A stretch of 64,000 nt of DNA from Phytophthora colocasiae (taxonomy: Eukaryota; Oomycota; Peronosporomycetes; Peronosporales; Peronosporaceae): NCBI GenBank assembly GCA_018806915.1, contig JAGKQI010000089.1:558001-622000 (forward strand), written 5' to 3'. The notes beneath the pieces are model-generated. The model was not told where the DNA came from, did not search any database, and saw nothing but the letters and a program-made list of their open reading frames with translations. Shown one piece after another: positions 30,609-42,476 of the stretch (position 1 is the stretch's first letter; each line of letters begins with the position of its first letter). Made by a program: the position numbers and the translations under genes.

Positions 30609-33600
30609 TAGGACGCTCGCCGGTTTGGAAACCGGTACGAGCCGAGCGTTCTGAGTACTGCATCTATGCATATGTGAACAAGGAATCGAGAGATCAAGAT
30701 AGGGAGAATTCGGATCTGCGCGGTAATACATGTAAGTTGCATTCGTATACTGCTAAGATCGCGAGTCTTCCCGGATCGATGAGTTCTCGCGATCTGGTGC
30801 GGAAGTGGCCTTGGATCTCAAGGAAGGAGAATCCAGGGGTTACTGGAAATACCACGCACCAGGAAAATGGTTCCGCCAAGCCAAGATCTCAGGCAAGATC
30901 AATCAGGAAAGAGCGATCTTGCTCCTGGACACTGGCGCCGAGGTATCCATCTTGGATACCACCTTGCTCGTAAGGTTGGGTGCCACTTTGACACTAGTCA
31001 GAGACAGGAGTGTGTTGGGATCGGCGATAATGTGTACACCACCGAGGGAAGAACGAGGATCAAGACTCACACTTGCGGGATATTTGGTCTACTTTTTCGA
31101 TATTTGGATCGGAGATCTATCCGGACAAGATGCGATCCTGGGTATGGATTTCATGATCCCGGCTGGGGTCCGGATGGATCTGGCAGAGGGATCGATGTGC
31201 TTACCTAATGAAGTGGGGATACCACTTAGTGGTCGCAAAAGATTATACGGGGAGAAGGTGAGATCAGTGAAATTGGAGGAAGATCTACATATCCCAGTTG
31301 GGGGATCTGAAGAGACCGCATCGAGAGTGAAATTATCGGCGACGGAGAAATTATGGGTGACCAGAGGCGACCGATGGGTACCCACCGTGGTAAATGGACC
31401 CGGCCGAACTCGGTACTTAGTGATCACGAATTTGAGCGAGAAGATTTTACGACTGGATCACAGATTACATGTCGGGATGGTACTTGATCAAGAAAAAGTT
31501 CCTCGCTACCCCGGGTTTGTGTCGGTCGGGTCCCGGCGTTACATGGAGTGGCAGAATCTAGCTCTAGAAGCGACAGTGGACGCAAGACCGGAACCTCAGG
31601 AAACCGTAGAGATCCCTTACCGTCGGTCGAACGGCCGACCTACGTTACGCCGCGATCTATACTCCGTCGAGGTGGGGCAATCAAGACCGATCCTGATCCT
31701 GCACCAATATCGACATTGGAACCGCGATCACCGACCGATACGGCCGAAGTCAAGGTCGCATTCATCGATCCCCAACCGATCCCATGGATACCCCACCGAT
31801 CACGATCAGTTCCGACAAGGCCCCGAGTGGCGAAGCTGGGGCGGTGAGACTGAGACGAATGGTGAGACTGAGACGAATGAGAGCTTGCCAGATCAGGCCC
31901 CAGGTCGGACAGATCGGACATGTGAAGAGGAAATCGAGGTAAAAACAGAAAACCAGATTTTCAAATCGAGATCCAACATGTATCCGACGCCGACGCCGTC
32001 CCCATGGTTAAAGACACCCTGATCTTGACAGCCAAGGACGATAGGCTGCGTGATCAATCAACGGATGAACCGGATCCGACATCTCCTGAAGGGATCGAGA
32101 ACGCTGATCAGACCCACTTACATCGAAAGTGGCGATTTTTCGGCCGAAGATCTAGCCGATAATCTCGCAGTAGTACCAGAAATCCAGATCTCCACCACTG
32201 AAGAAGTCAAGATCGAAGATCTGCAAGTAGGAAATCCGGGATCGGCTACCCCGGAGGAGATCGAGAAACTTCGACAGATTATTTGGAAGAAGCGACATCT
32301 CCTGATCGGAAAGGGAAACGCACTTCCTCCAGCGGCCAAGGGTGTTATATGCGATATCGACGTGGGTGATGCAAAACCGATCGCACAACGAGTCCGGAAA
32401 GGTGGCGCCACAGTTCCGCGAGAAAGTATCGGATCTCATCAAAGGCCTCCTAGCTGCCAAGATTATCCGGCCATCGACCTCGCCATGGGCATCGCCGATC
32501 GTGGTGATCATCAAGAAGAACGGTGTAGACATCCGACTATGTATCGATTATCGGCTGGTGAACGGTCTCACGAGGCTGATGATCTACCCAATGCCTCTGA
32601 TCAATGACCTGTTAGAAGATCTTGACAAGGTTCTGTGGTACTGTTCATTAGACATGGCGAGTGGATTCTGGTCGTATCAATGACCGATCGAGCTCGCGCG
32701 ATCTCAGCTTTCATCACCCTGTTCGGCCTCTTCGAGTGGAATCGCATGCCGTTCGGGCTGAAGAACGCCCTCAAATCTATCAACGTCTTGTGGACAACGC
32801 CCTATATGGATTTTTGAAGATCTCCCAGTCAGGGAATACGAAAGACTCTACAGATGTGTTTGAATCAGGGTCCCTGAAGATCCTGGTCGCCCGTCGGTTC
32901 TAGGACGGAGATCTTACATCGACGATATCTTGATCACGGCTGGAACATGGGATCAAATGTGCGATCGGGTGGAAGACCTATTGAGGCCTGTGATAAGTGG
33001 AATCTCTCGATCAGTGTGGCGAAGAGCTTCTGGGGCATGGATAAGGTGGAATATCTCGGACACAAAGTGTCGATCGACGGATTGGAGGCAAACCCGAAAG
33101 ACCTGAAGTCTCTGACGGATCTGCCATTCCTGGGTCGCTCCGATCCATGCAATCGTTCCTGGGAAGTTTGAATTACTATAGTCGGTTCATCGAGGATTAT
33201 GCGATCTATGCATCGGTCCTATATGAACTACGTGAAGTGGAGTTCGCAGAACTGAAGAAGCGACCAGATCTTCGGAAGATCATGGATAGTACGGACCCGA
33301 TCAATCGAGATCCCGTTGCGCTTAAGTCGAATCAGGATGGATCACCCGACACCTTGACTCAAAAGGGGAATAGTACGCCGGATCTTAACTTGGGGGCGAC
33401 GCCTCCCCCCTGTTCAAGCAAGGTCGGAGCCAATCTGGCCCAAAGAGCTGGCGACGAAAGGTGGGGTAGGGCACACAGGGCGTTTACAGCCTTGAAAACC
33501 AAGATCGCGTCGACCCCGATCCTTCGTCACTTCGACATGACAAAGTTACCCGTGGTGATCGTGTATGCCAGTGACTGGGCGATTTCCGCCGCACTAATGC

Positions 33601-36205
33601 AGGAACACGACCAGGTCTACCACCCGGTCGCGTTTGCCAGCCGAACCTTGAAGACGAACGAGTTAAACTATAATGTTGCCGAAAAGGAGGTGTTGGCTCT
33701 ACTTCGGATCCTGGATCTACACTACACCCTGTTGGTGGGACGTCGGATCAAGGTCCTAACCAGACACTCCACGCTTGCCTGGCTGTTCAAGTCTGCCGGT
33801 CTTCAAGGGCGTCTGGGACAATGGTCTGCTCTCCTGTCCCCATGGACACTCGAGATCACGAAGTGTACGAAGGGAGGATGAGATACTGGGGCGATCGCAG
33901 CTAATATAACGCCTAGATCGGAGATCGACGAAGCCCTGATCGCGATCGCGCCACAGAAGGAACCAAGGCGTAAGATCCAGATGCCGATTCCCACCGTAGA
34001 TCCAGGCGAGGAGCTATGGGTAGTAAGTTTCGACGGCTCGGCACGCGTGAAACGAGGAGGAGGCGCTTTCAGCGCGATCGTGTGGAGTTTGCCGGAGTGG
34101 AAAGTGATCAAAGCTAGATCAGACTATGCGGAGAGTCTTACTGTCAATGAAGCGGAATACCGTGGGCTCTTGCTAAGTCTTGGCATGATAGCACAGTTAG
34201 AACGCCGCCGTTTGGTCATTTGTGGCGATTCGAACCTAGTGATCCGACAAGTCCGGGGCGAGATCGACTGCAAGGCGCCAGGATTGACGTTACTGAAACA
34301 GAAGGTGCTAGATCACTTGCGGAATTGGGGAGGTCATGAGCTAGTCCATGTGAAGAGAGACTGGAATGGGAGCGCAGACAGCTTGGCGAGCGCCGCGCTG
34401 CAGCGAGGAAGCGGGATCGAGGTCCACGATGAAGCAGATCGGTGCGATCTGGTCACCCTGAATCGGCTTGATGAGGTGTTGATCCTCGAGTTGAAGATCG
34501 AACGGTGCAAGTGTCGGCCGTAGCCACGGGTGCAGCCCGAGCACGACCCGATGCCGCCGTCCTGCGAGAGGAACTGATCCGGGAGATGCGAGTGGATCGG
34601 ATCAGGCGAGCCCAGGACGAGGAGGTCTGGATCGCCGGACTAAAGAAGTACCTGGCTGGGCAGATCGCGGATCTTACTCGAGCCGAGGCTGGATCCTACG
34701 CCAAGATCGCTTCCGAGTACGAGGTAGATGAACAGGATCTGTTGTTTTATTGCCCACCAGGGCCGAGATCAAGAGGTGATCGCGACCGTCTGATGAGACT
34801 CGTGGTTCCAGAAACGCTACAGCAGGATGTCCTCCACCACTACCATACGACTCTGGAAGGGGGACATCAAGGGATCGGACGCACTTATCAGCGGATCCGA
34901 GATCATTTCCACTGGAGGGGATTATATCGGAGTGTGCAACGATACGTAGGCGAGTGTGTAGACTGTGAGACCGGAAAGGGGAGACCCACGATCCGAGGCG
35001 AGTCACCTGGGAATCTGCAAGCTACATACCCATTCCAGATCATAGCGATGGATCACATACCCTCTCTGCCCAGATCCAACAAAGGCAATACTGAACTGCT
35101 GATCTGGGTGGATCTGTTCACGGGATATGTGATCGCAAAGGCTAGTTCCTCCCGATCGGCCCAGACCGTCGCGGAATCTTATGAAGAATGCGTGTTCCGC
35201 AGATTTGGCGCTAGCGAGATGATCAGGCACGATCGAGAGCCGGGCTTCATGTCCGACTTCTTCAGATCGTTTAATAGGATCCTGGGGCAACGACAACGGG
35301 CGACGATGGCCTACCGACCACAGGCCAATGGGACTGCGGAACGGATGGTGCAAACGGCCACTAGGGCAATCAAGATGTATGTTCAAGATCTCGATCAAAA
35401 GGACTGGGATGAATATGCGGAGAGATTGACTTTCGCCATTAACACGGCTCACGATCGGGTCCGGGGAGATACCTCACTATTTGGTACACGGATGGGACCC
35501 GAGATCGACGTTGGAAGCGACGATCCCGATCGGGTCGACCAGGCGCCATGACCGCGATCCAAGACGATGGAGATATCGCGTTCAGAGATACTACCAGCAG
35601 TCGAGAGAACAGGTCAACGCTAGGCTGCGAGAGGCGATTGCGGACCGAGCTGATCGACACAATGAGGACGTCGATCCGCATCAGATCGAAGCTGGATCAC
35701 GTGTTTGGCTATACCTAGATCGTGTGAAGGAAGGGTATGCACGTAAACTCGCTCACCTCTGGCACGGCCCGTTCCGTGTTGCAGAGAAGCTCAATGAATT
35801 CACGATCAAGCTGGAGATCGCGGATCTGACTACCATATCTTCCCGGTGGTCCATGTTTCTAAGCTAAAGCTGGTACGGAATTTCCCGGATCGACCGCGGA
35901 TCGAGTTGACGGTGGATGAAGCAGATCGGCTCGATTTCGATGAGATCCTCCTTCCGGAAGACAGTTGGGTCCCGGATCTGGATATCGATGAGTACGAAGT
36001 TGAACGGATCTCGGACATGCGAAGTGGGAAACGAACTCGCTACGGCCGGATCTATCGTGAATTTCTGGTGCACTGGGTCGGTTATGATGAGCCAACGTGG
36101 GTCGACGAAGCTGATCTTAACTGTGGGGCCATACTGAGCGCGTTCCTACGTGACCACGCTAATCGGAACCGATTCGGCGTGATGCAGTCACATGAAGAGG
36201 TGTAA
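30609..36205 (+). pseudogene. pol: pol polyprotein, copy D, multiply frameshifted
   Basis: Protease and RT linker lie in one frame (about 30805-31610), which shows that they are normally joined. After that the frame breaks repeatedly, for example at 31611 (CCC for CCCC), 31841 (GGGG for GGGGG), 31951 (AAAA for AAAAA), 32390, 32670, 33130, 33880, 34485, 35473 and 35823. Most breaks are one-base losses in homopolymers. The second RNase H (33981-34523) and most of the integrase (34505-35551) are still readable, and the chromodomain segment is open to the stop at 36205. Confidence 0.85.
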
Positions 36206-36550
36206 GGAGAGTCAGGCGAGGTGACAGGGTTGCTTCGCCGTGATCGAGGAAGCTGATGTGGAGGAGAATCCAGATCAGAGCGAGAGTTTTACATTTGTGT
36301 ATGTGCATGTACGTAGGGAATTTGACGCTGGAAGATGGTGATCCGGGATGTCGAGATGGAGATGAAAGGGATCACATTCTCAAAATGATGGAGTACGATG
36401 GAATGACTGTGGGAATGGAGAATACGAGAATTACGAGTGGAGATTATGGAGTTACGAATGGAGATGGAAGAATGCAGAACGGCCCTGGATGGGGTTCCAA
36501 TCCGCTCGGGAAGCCTCGAGCCTTGCTGCAGGTGATCGAAGTGGCACGAT
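36206..36550. other. Convergent 3' spacer with purine-rich tract, copy D
   Basis: The spacer is equivalent to those in A to C, with several one-base losses. No gene is seen. Confidence 0.5.
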
Positions 36551-39339
36551 TTACGGAGAAGCGGGAGGAGGATTGAACTTGCCGATAAGACGGGGGATCC
36601 TGGTAGCGGGATGGTTGACCGGGTCCTGCCGATACTGGTTACGCCATGGATCCGCCTCGTCACACTCCTCCAGAGCCTCGATCAGGTTCGCCGGCTCTGG
36701 GACGTTCGCGTTGGGATCCGCCAGGTTGGCACGCCGAGAGACCACGCCGGGATACCAACGAACCACATCCACCGACGGAATGGGGAGGTGAAGGAAGAAC
36801 GGATCCAGCAGGATGTCGAGATCGAACCACTGATCGCGCATTATGGCGGGGAAGGAGGCGAGGAATCGGCGCCAAGCAGACCCAGCCCGACTCCGCCGGG
36901 CCTTGCGAGCAACGTAATACCGCTGCAGTTCAAGATCCGCATCCTGCATGGCAGAGGTGATCTCGAGGTTGTGGGTGGCCTCCCAAAATGCTTGACGGTG
37001 CCGTTCCTCCAGAACGCGATAGGTGGCGGCCACGGCCGCGAGGTGTTCCTCCCTCTCATGCAGATCGAGGTCGAACGTAAGGGGACCCGGGTTCGCGAAG
37101 TCGTTCCACGGCTCCAGAGCCAGCAGATCAAGCACGTTCACGCCCGTGATCAACTCGTGGAGGTATTCGGTGCGGGGGGTCGGTGCAGGCCCGACCTGTA
37201 TCTGGGAAGGGAACAGCCAACCCGAAGGGATCAACAACCGTTTGCCCAGAGAATTGGCGATCAGACCCACGATCGAATACTGCCCGATCACCTGCGGATC
37301 CCACGGCACGATGTCAGCAGCCGCGAAGGTACGCTGCCGATCGTACCCTGGAATGAAAGAGGCGACCGGGAACAGGGGTGGTCGGAGCCCGGGGGGCGAG
37401 GAACCGCCGGAAGGAGGTGGCGGCGGCGACGGGGAACCCGGAGGTGATCCTGGAGACGGCGGGCCTGATCCATCTGGAGATGGGCTTGAGCCGTCCGGAG
37501 ACCCCGATCCACGGGTGCCAGAAGGTCCGGATCTCGGAACCTGACCGGACTCGCGCCGGTGCGTCGCGATAGACCGTTGGCGGCCCATGTGTAGAGTCTC
37601 GTCCTCCTCGGAGTCCTCCGCCTCGTTGGAACGTTCCGATTCGGCTTCAGAACTAGTTCCATTGCTGGGTTCTGGGCTTTCGTCCTCTTCGGACGGCGAT
37701 GAGAATGGGTGCTGGGATCGTAGTCGAGTCTTCCTCGTCCTCATCCGGCGAATCACCCTCGGCGGGAAGCGATCCGGACTGATCCGTAGGCGCTGGGGTC
37801 GAATCAGGGGCTGGAGTGTCGGTTTCCTCCCCTCCGGCTTGCCCAGAAGCTTGATCCGCCAACAGATCCAGCGGACTCGCCGTTGATCCTGCCGGGGTCG
37901 GGACCACCGTGGGTGTGACAGGCTGGGTTGACCCGGGAGCTTCGGTAGCTGCAGGTTTTAGATCACGGGGAGCTGAGGTGCTCTGAGCCGGACGCTTGCG
38001 TGAGGAAGGAGGAACGGCCGGGAAGCGGAGGCGCTTCGAGATCTTTTGGTGGCACGAGCCGCCCGTCGATCCGCGATCCACGAGGACAACCGAGCAGAGG
38101 AATCCTCGGCGTGGTGCAGCTGTTGCTCGGCTTCGGCATAATCAGCGTCCAGCTCTTGGTGAGCCTGTTGAAGCTCCGCGTTCTGTCGCTGGAGTTGGTC
38201 GAGTTCCTGTGTCGCCGCATCCCGGGCGGAACGAGCCACGTCAAGGTCTGCGAGGGCAGACAAACGATCTTGGGTGGCATCGTCCAGGTCGACCTGGATT
38301 CGATCACGGTCTGCCGTTACTCGATTGAGATCTTGCATTGCCTGATCCCGGTCGAGGCGGGCCTGATCCAGTCTGCGACGGCCTGATCCCGCTCGGCAAT
38401 GGCGGCACGATGCTGGACGGAGAGCTGGTCCCGGTCGTGCTGGATTATTTCCAGATTTCCCAAGGCGTCTGCCAGATCTTGCTCCAAGCTGGATACGGCG
38501 GCGGCATCGGCGGTTGCACCCAGAGGCGGAGCGCGAGAATCCGGGGCGGATACGTCCTCCAAGGCGAGGTGTGCCCGAGCCAGTTCAACCTGGTGATCCT
38601 CTGCCTCGCGTTCCAGATACGCGACTTCGGCTCGAGCGGCGAGCAACTCCGCTTGGGTCCGCGTCAACTCCAACCTCAACCGAGCTTCCTCTGCTGTCGG
38701 GCGAGCCTGATCAGCAGGCATGGCCATAGCCGCTTGTGGACCTTGGGAGGAATCGTTCCTCTGCCAGCGATCAAGGCTACGCTGAGTGAGGGTCAGGTCA
38801 TGACGCACGGCGGCGAGCTCCCGTTCGCGATCCTGAAGCTCATCCCGGAGTTCAATCTCCGTCTCCCCGGCTATGCGAAGTTCGGCCAGCCGGAAGTCGA
38901 GATCCTCGAGCGCAGAGTCTAGCCGCGTCTGGATCCGGGCCAGTCGCTGCTCAGACTCCCGTCGTTCGGCGTCGTGCTGGGCCCGCTGATCCTGCAAGGC
39001 GGCGATCGCGTCCCCACCGATACCATCTCCGGTTCCCGATCGCAGATGAGCGATTTCGGCGTTCAGCCGCAAAATCTCCTCCGCTTGGTCGTCCCGGAAG
39101 CGCTCCATATCCTCCATGTCGGATCGCAACCGGCGAACGGTGTCGTCCAGGTGGTCCCGATCGCGGCTCAAGGTCTCGCGCATCCGTTGGCTATGGGCCA
39201 GTCTCGCTTGCAAGGTGACCAGCTCAGGGTTCACCCCGGGGGTTGAGAAGCGGGAGGCGGTGGATCGAGCGGATCGGATCGAGTGCTCGCTCGAGGGCGT
39301 TCTCAGCGTCAAAGGGGGCGAGGGAGGCGGATCGGACAT
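36551..39339 (-). pseudogene. Antisense coiled-coil protein, copy D, frameshifted
   Basis: The ATG (MSDPP) is at 39339. The N-terminal coiled coil is open to about 38370. Frame breaks then fall near 38370, 38023 and 37717-37727; the C-terminal domain is open from about 37700 to the stop. The proline-rich linker has variants (CCGGAAGGAGG, CGGCGACGGGG) shared with copy E, so D and E are close relatives in this part. Confidence 0.8.
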
Positions 39340-39442
39340 CGTAAGGGAGTGGTGGTACTTGAACGACTTGTTTTCCAGGTGGTGAATGTGGAAATAAACC
39401 CGAAGTGAGCTGCGGCAGCTCAACTTACGTGCTGGGGGCGGA

Positions 39443-41023
39443 TGTGGTGAAGCGGACGAGAATTTTTCCCGGAGAGGCGATGTCAGCCACGAACCCGAAT
39501 AGAGTCGGAACGAGCGACAGGGGGACCGGTGATCGCCAGATCTGGGTCGAATCACACGAAGGTACGATGGGTCCCGCCGGGAACAGGCAATGGAGACACC
39601 GGCGAAGAAGCAGGTGGAGCGGTGTTCGTGGGTGATCCGAATCCTGCCGTGGTGTTCGTGGGTGATCCGAATCCTGCCGGAGGAAGAATGGGGAAATCAA
39701 GGATGTTCTCGCGCGATCAACGATGACGAGTCCCCAAGCGAGCATGATCAGCATACCCTGGCGCCCCGAAGCCTCTAACAGCACGATCCAACTTCCCCGG
39801 GCGGCGACGAAGCGAGATCACGCAAGATCGCGCAATGATCCTCTCCCGTATAAGTACGAGATCAGCCGGATCAAGGTCAACCCCAGGCGCGGCGCAGACT
39901 CTTCTTGTGGCCTGATCCGGATTCTATGAAGGATCACCAAGCGGGATCAGGCAGTGATCAAGTCCCGATTAAGTACGAGATCAAGCTCCGGTTAAGTGCG
40001 AGATCAAGCTTCGGTTAAGTGCGAGATCAAGCTCCGGTTAAGTGCGAGATCAAGCTTCGGTTAAGTGCGAGATCAAGCTTCGGTTAAGTACGAGATCAAG
40101 CTTCGGTTAAGTACGAGATCAAGCTTCGGTTAAGTACGGAATCGGCTCAAGATCAGGGTTAGGGGAACCAAGCTTAGGATCAGCCATGTAGCCAGTGTCA
40201 TGTGATCGTAGGATAGTAAATCAGGATGGGATTAGTAGGCATAGGAATAACCATAAACAGACTCGAATTTACCTTCTAGTGCGCAAGTGGATTTCTTCAG
40301 GACTCCAGGACAAGGGAAGAGGATAGCATATTGGCCTCCCCTCAGTGTTCCAGCAAGTCACTTCGCCCACCTAGCTACAGCTAAGACCAGATCCCCTGAT
40401 TTGGCCGGCTTACCTTACGCTAGTGTGAGGATCTCTCGATATCTCAACAACCCCAAGGGACTCGAATTTGCCTTGAACCACTCAAGCCTTCTGCATGCCT
40501 GGAACCGGGAACTACATTGGCCCTACAAGCGTCAGGAAGGTAAGGATACGACGACCTAGTATAGCGGTTAAGTCTGATAACATATTGGCCAGCTTTGCCT
40601 ATCTAGTGAACTATCCTTGTGCATTACATCGGATCGGAAGGAATTGGTTGTTTAGCCTAAGGATCCCGTCGAATCTCGCCCTCAAGATTCGCTATCGGAA
40701 AGCGGAAAACAACGAAAGGAAGGGACTGAATCCCGAACATTGACTATTGGAAGACTGGATCAAGAACCAGGCACCCGGATCAAGGCTCGAGAACTCGCCT
40801 ACGACCGGGATCAATACCCGAGGTGGAGTGAAGAACTTCCACGCCGCTCAAACCCCAGCGTCACCCAAGACCTTCTTCTCGTCCCAAGACATCTTCAGAA
40901 GTTACCTGGAAGAGCGTAACCCGCCTACCGACGGGTACACAAGGTGAACACTACACGCAACAAGATCACGGATCATCGGGGGACCCCCTCCGTTAGTCGG
41001 TGTCTGGGCGCAAGTAGCGATCG
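39443..41023 (+). repeat. 3' LTR of copy D (long variant, last 43 bp missing)
   Basis: It starts TGTGGTGAAGCGGA without the 94-bp duplication and contains the 197-bp segment. It stops at GCAAGTAGCGATCG, where copy E's LTR begins in reverse. Eight minisatellite units lie at 39955-40138. The missing end (CGATCGGCCTCAACC... to CCACCACA) is not found at the far end of copy E. Confidence 0.85.
39955..40138 (+). repeat. 23-bp minisatellite in D 3' LTR (8 units)
   Basis: There are eight units, against seven in D's 5' LTR. The order of the variant units matches the C/D array, with one extra GTACGA unit at the end. Confidence 0.88.
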
Positions 41024-42373
41024 TGTGGTGGAGCGGATCTGGCTAAAATCTGGTTGAGGCCGATCGCGATCGCCACTTGCGCCCAGACACCGACTAACGG
41101 AGGGGGTCCCCCGATGATCCGTGATCTTGATTGCGTGTAGTGTTCACCTTGTGTACCCGTCGGTAGGCGGGTTACGCTCTTCCAGGTAACTTCTGAAGAT
41201 GTCTTGGGACGAGAAGAAGGTCTTGGGTGACGCAGGGGTTTGAGGCGGCGTGGAAGTTCTTCACTCCACCTCGGGGTACTTGATCCCGGTCGTAGGCGAG
41301 TTCTCGAGCCTTGATCCGGGTGCCTGGTTCTTGATCCAGGTCTTCCAATAGTCCAATGTTCGGGATTCAGTCCCTTCCTTTCGTTGTTTTCCGCTTCCGA
41401 TAGCGGGGGTCTTGAGGGGGCGAGATTCGACGGGATCCTTAGGCTAAACAACCAATTCCTTCCGATCCGATGTATGCACTTAAAGGATAGTTCACTAGAT
41501 AGGGCAAAGCTGGCCAATATATTATCCAGACTTAACCGCTATACTAGGTCACGTATCCTTACCTTCCTGACGCTTGTAGGGCCAATGTAGTTCCCGGTTC
41601 CAGGCGTAGCGAAGACACTTGAGTGGTTCAGGGCAAATTCGAGTCTCCTTATGGTTATTCCTATGCCTACTAATCCCATCCTGATTTACTATCCTACGAT
41701 CACATGACACTGGCTACATAGCTGATCCCTAGCTTGGTTCCCCTAACCCTGATCTTGAGCCGATTCCGTACTTAACCGAAGCTTGATCTCGCACTTAACC
41801 GAAGCTTGATCTCGCACTTAACCGGAGCTTGATCTCGTACTTAATCGGGACTTGATCACTGCCTGATCCCGCTTGGTGATCCTTCATAGAATCCGGATCA
41901 GGCCACAAGAAGAGTCTGCGCCGCGCCTGGGGTTGACCTTGATCCGGAGCTGATCTCGTACTTATACGGGAGAGGATCATTGCGCGATCTTGCGTGATCT
42001 CGCTTCGTCGCCGCCCGGGGAAGTTGGATCGTGCTGTTAGAGGCTTCGGGGCGCCAGGGTATGCTGATCATGCTCGCTTGGGGACCCGTCATCGTTGATC
42101 GCGCGAGAACATCCTTGATTTCCCCATTCTTCCTCCGGCAGGATTCGGATCACCCACGAACACCACGGCAGGATTCGGATCACCCACGAACACCGCTCCA
42201 CCTGCTTCTTCGCCGGTGTCTCCATTGCCTGTTCCCGGCGGGACCCATCGTACCTTCGTGTGATTCGACCCAGATCTGGCGATCACCGGTCCCCCCTGTC
42301 GCTCGTTCCGACTCTATTCGGGTTCGTGGCTGACATCGCCTCTCCGGGAAAAATTTTCGTCCGCTTCACCACA
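41024..42373 (-). repeat. 3' LTR of copy E (short variant, 1350 bp)
   Basis: On the + strand it starts TGTGGTGGAGCGGATC and ends CGCTTCACCACA, the complement of the LTR start. It lacks the 197-bp segment, like the A LTR, whereas E's own 5' LTR has it. It carries four minisatellite units at 41768-41860. Confidence 0.87.
41768..41860 (-). repeat. 23-bp minisatellite in E 3' LTR (4 units)
   Basis: There are four units in complement (TACTTAACCGAAGCTTGATC type), the shortest array of the five. Confidence 0.88.
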
Positions 42374-42476
42374 TCCGCCCCCAGCACGTAAGTTGAGCTG
42401 CCGCAGCTCACTTCGGGTTTATTTCCACATTCACCACCTGGAAAACAAGTCGTTCAAGTACCACCACTCCCTTACG

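Larger units (their letters stand above)
26670..41023 (+). mobile_element. Ty3/Gypsy retrotransposon copy D
   Basis: This is a full-length copy in tandem with C, sharing long identical blocks with it but with many small indels. Its 3' LTR is cut 43 bp before its end by the start of copy E in opposite orientation. Confidence 0.88.

Noticed and set aside
41000..41060. Inverted junction as a sequencing fold-back artefact of one molecule
   Set aside because: The two arms differ in minisatellite number (8 and 4), in the 197-bp LTR segment and in many bases, so they are not the two strands of one molecule. An assembly join is still possible.
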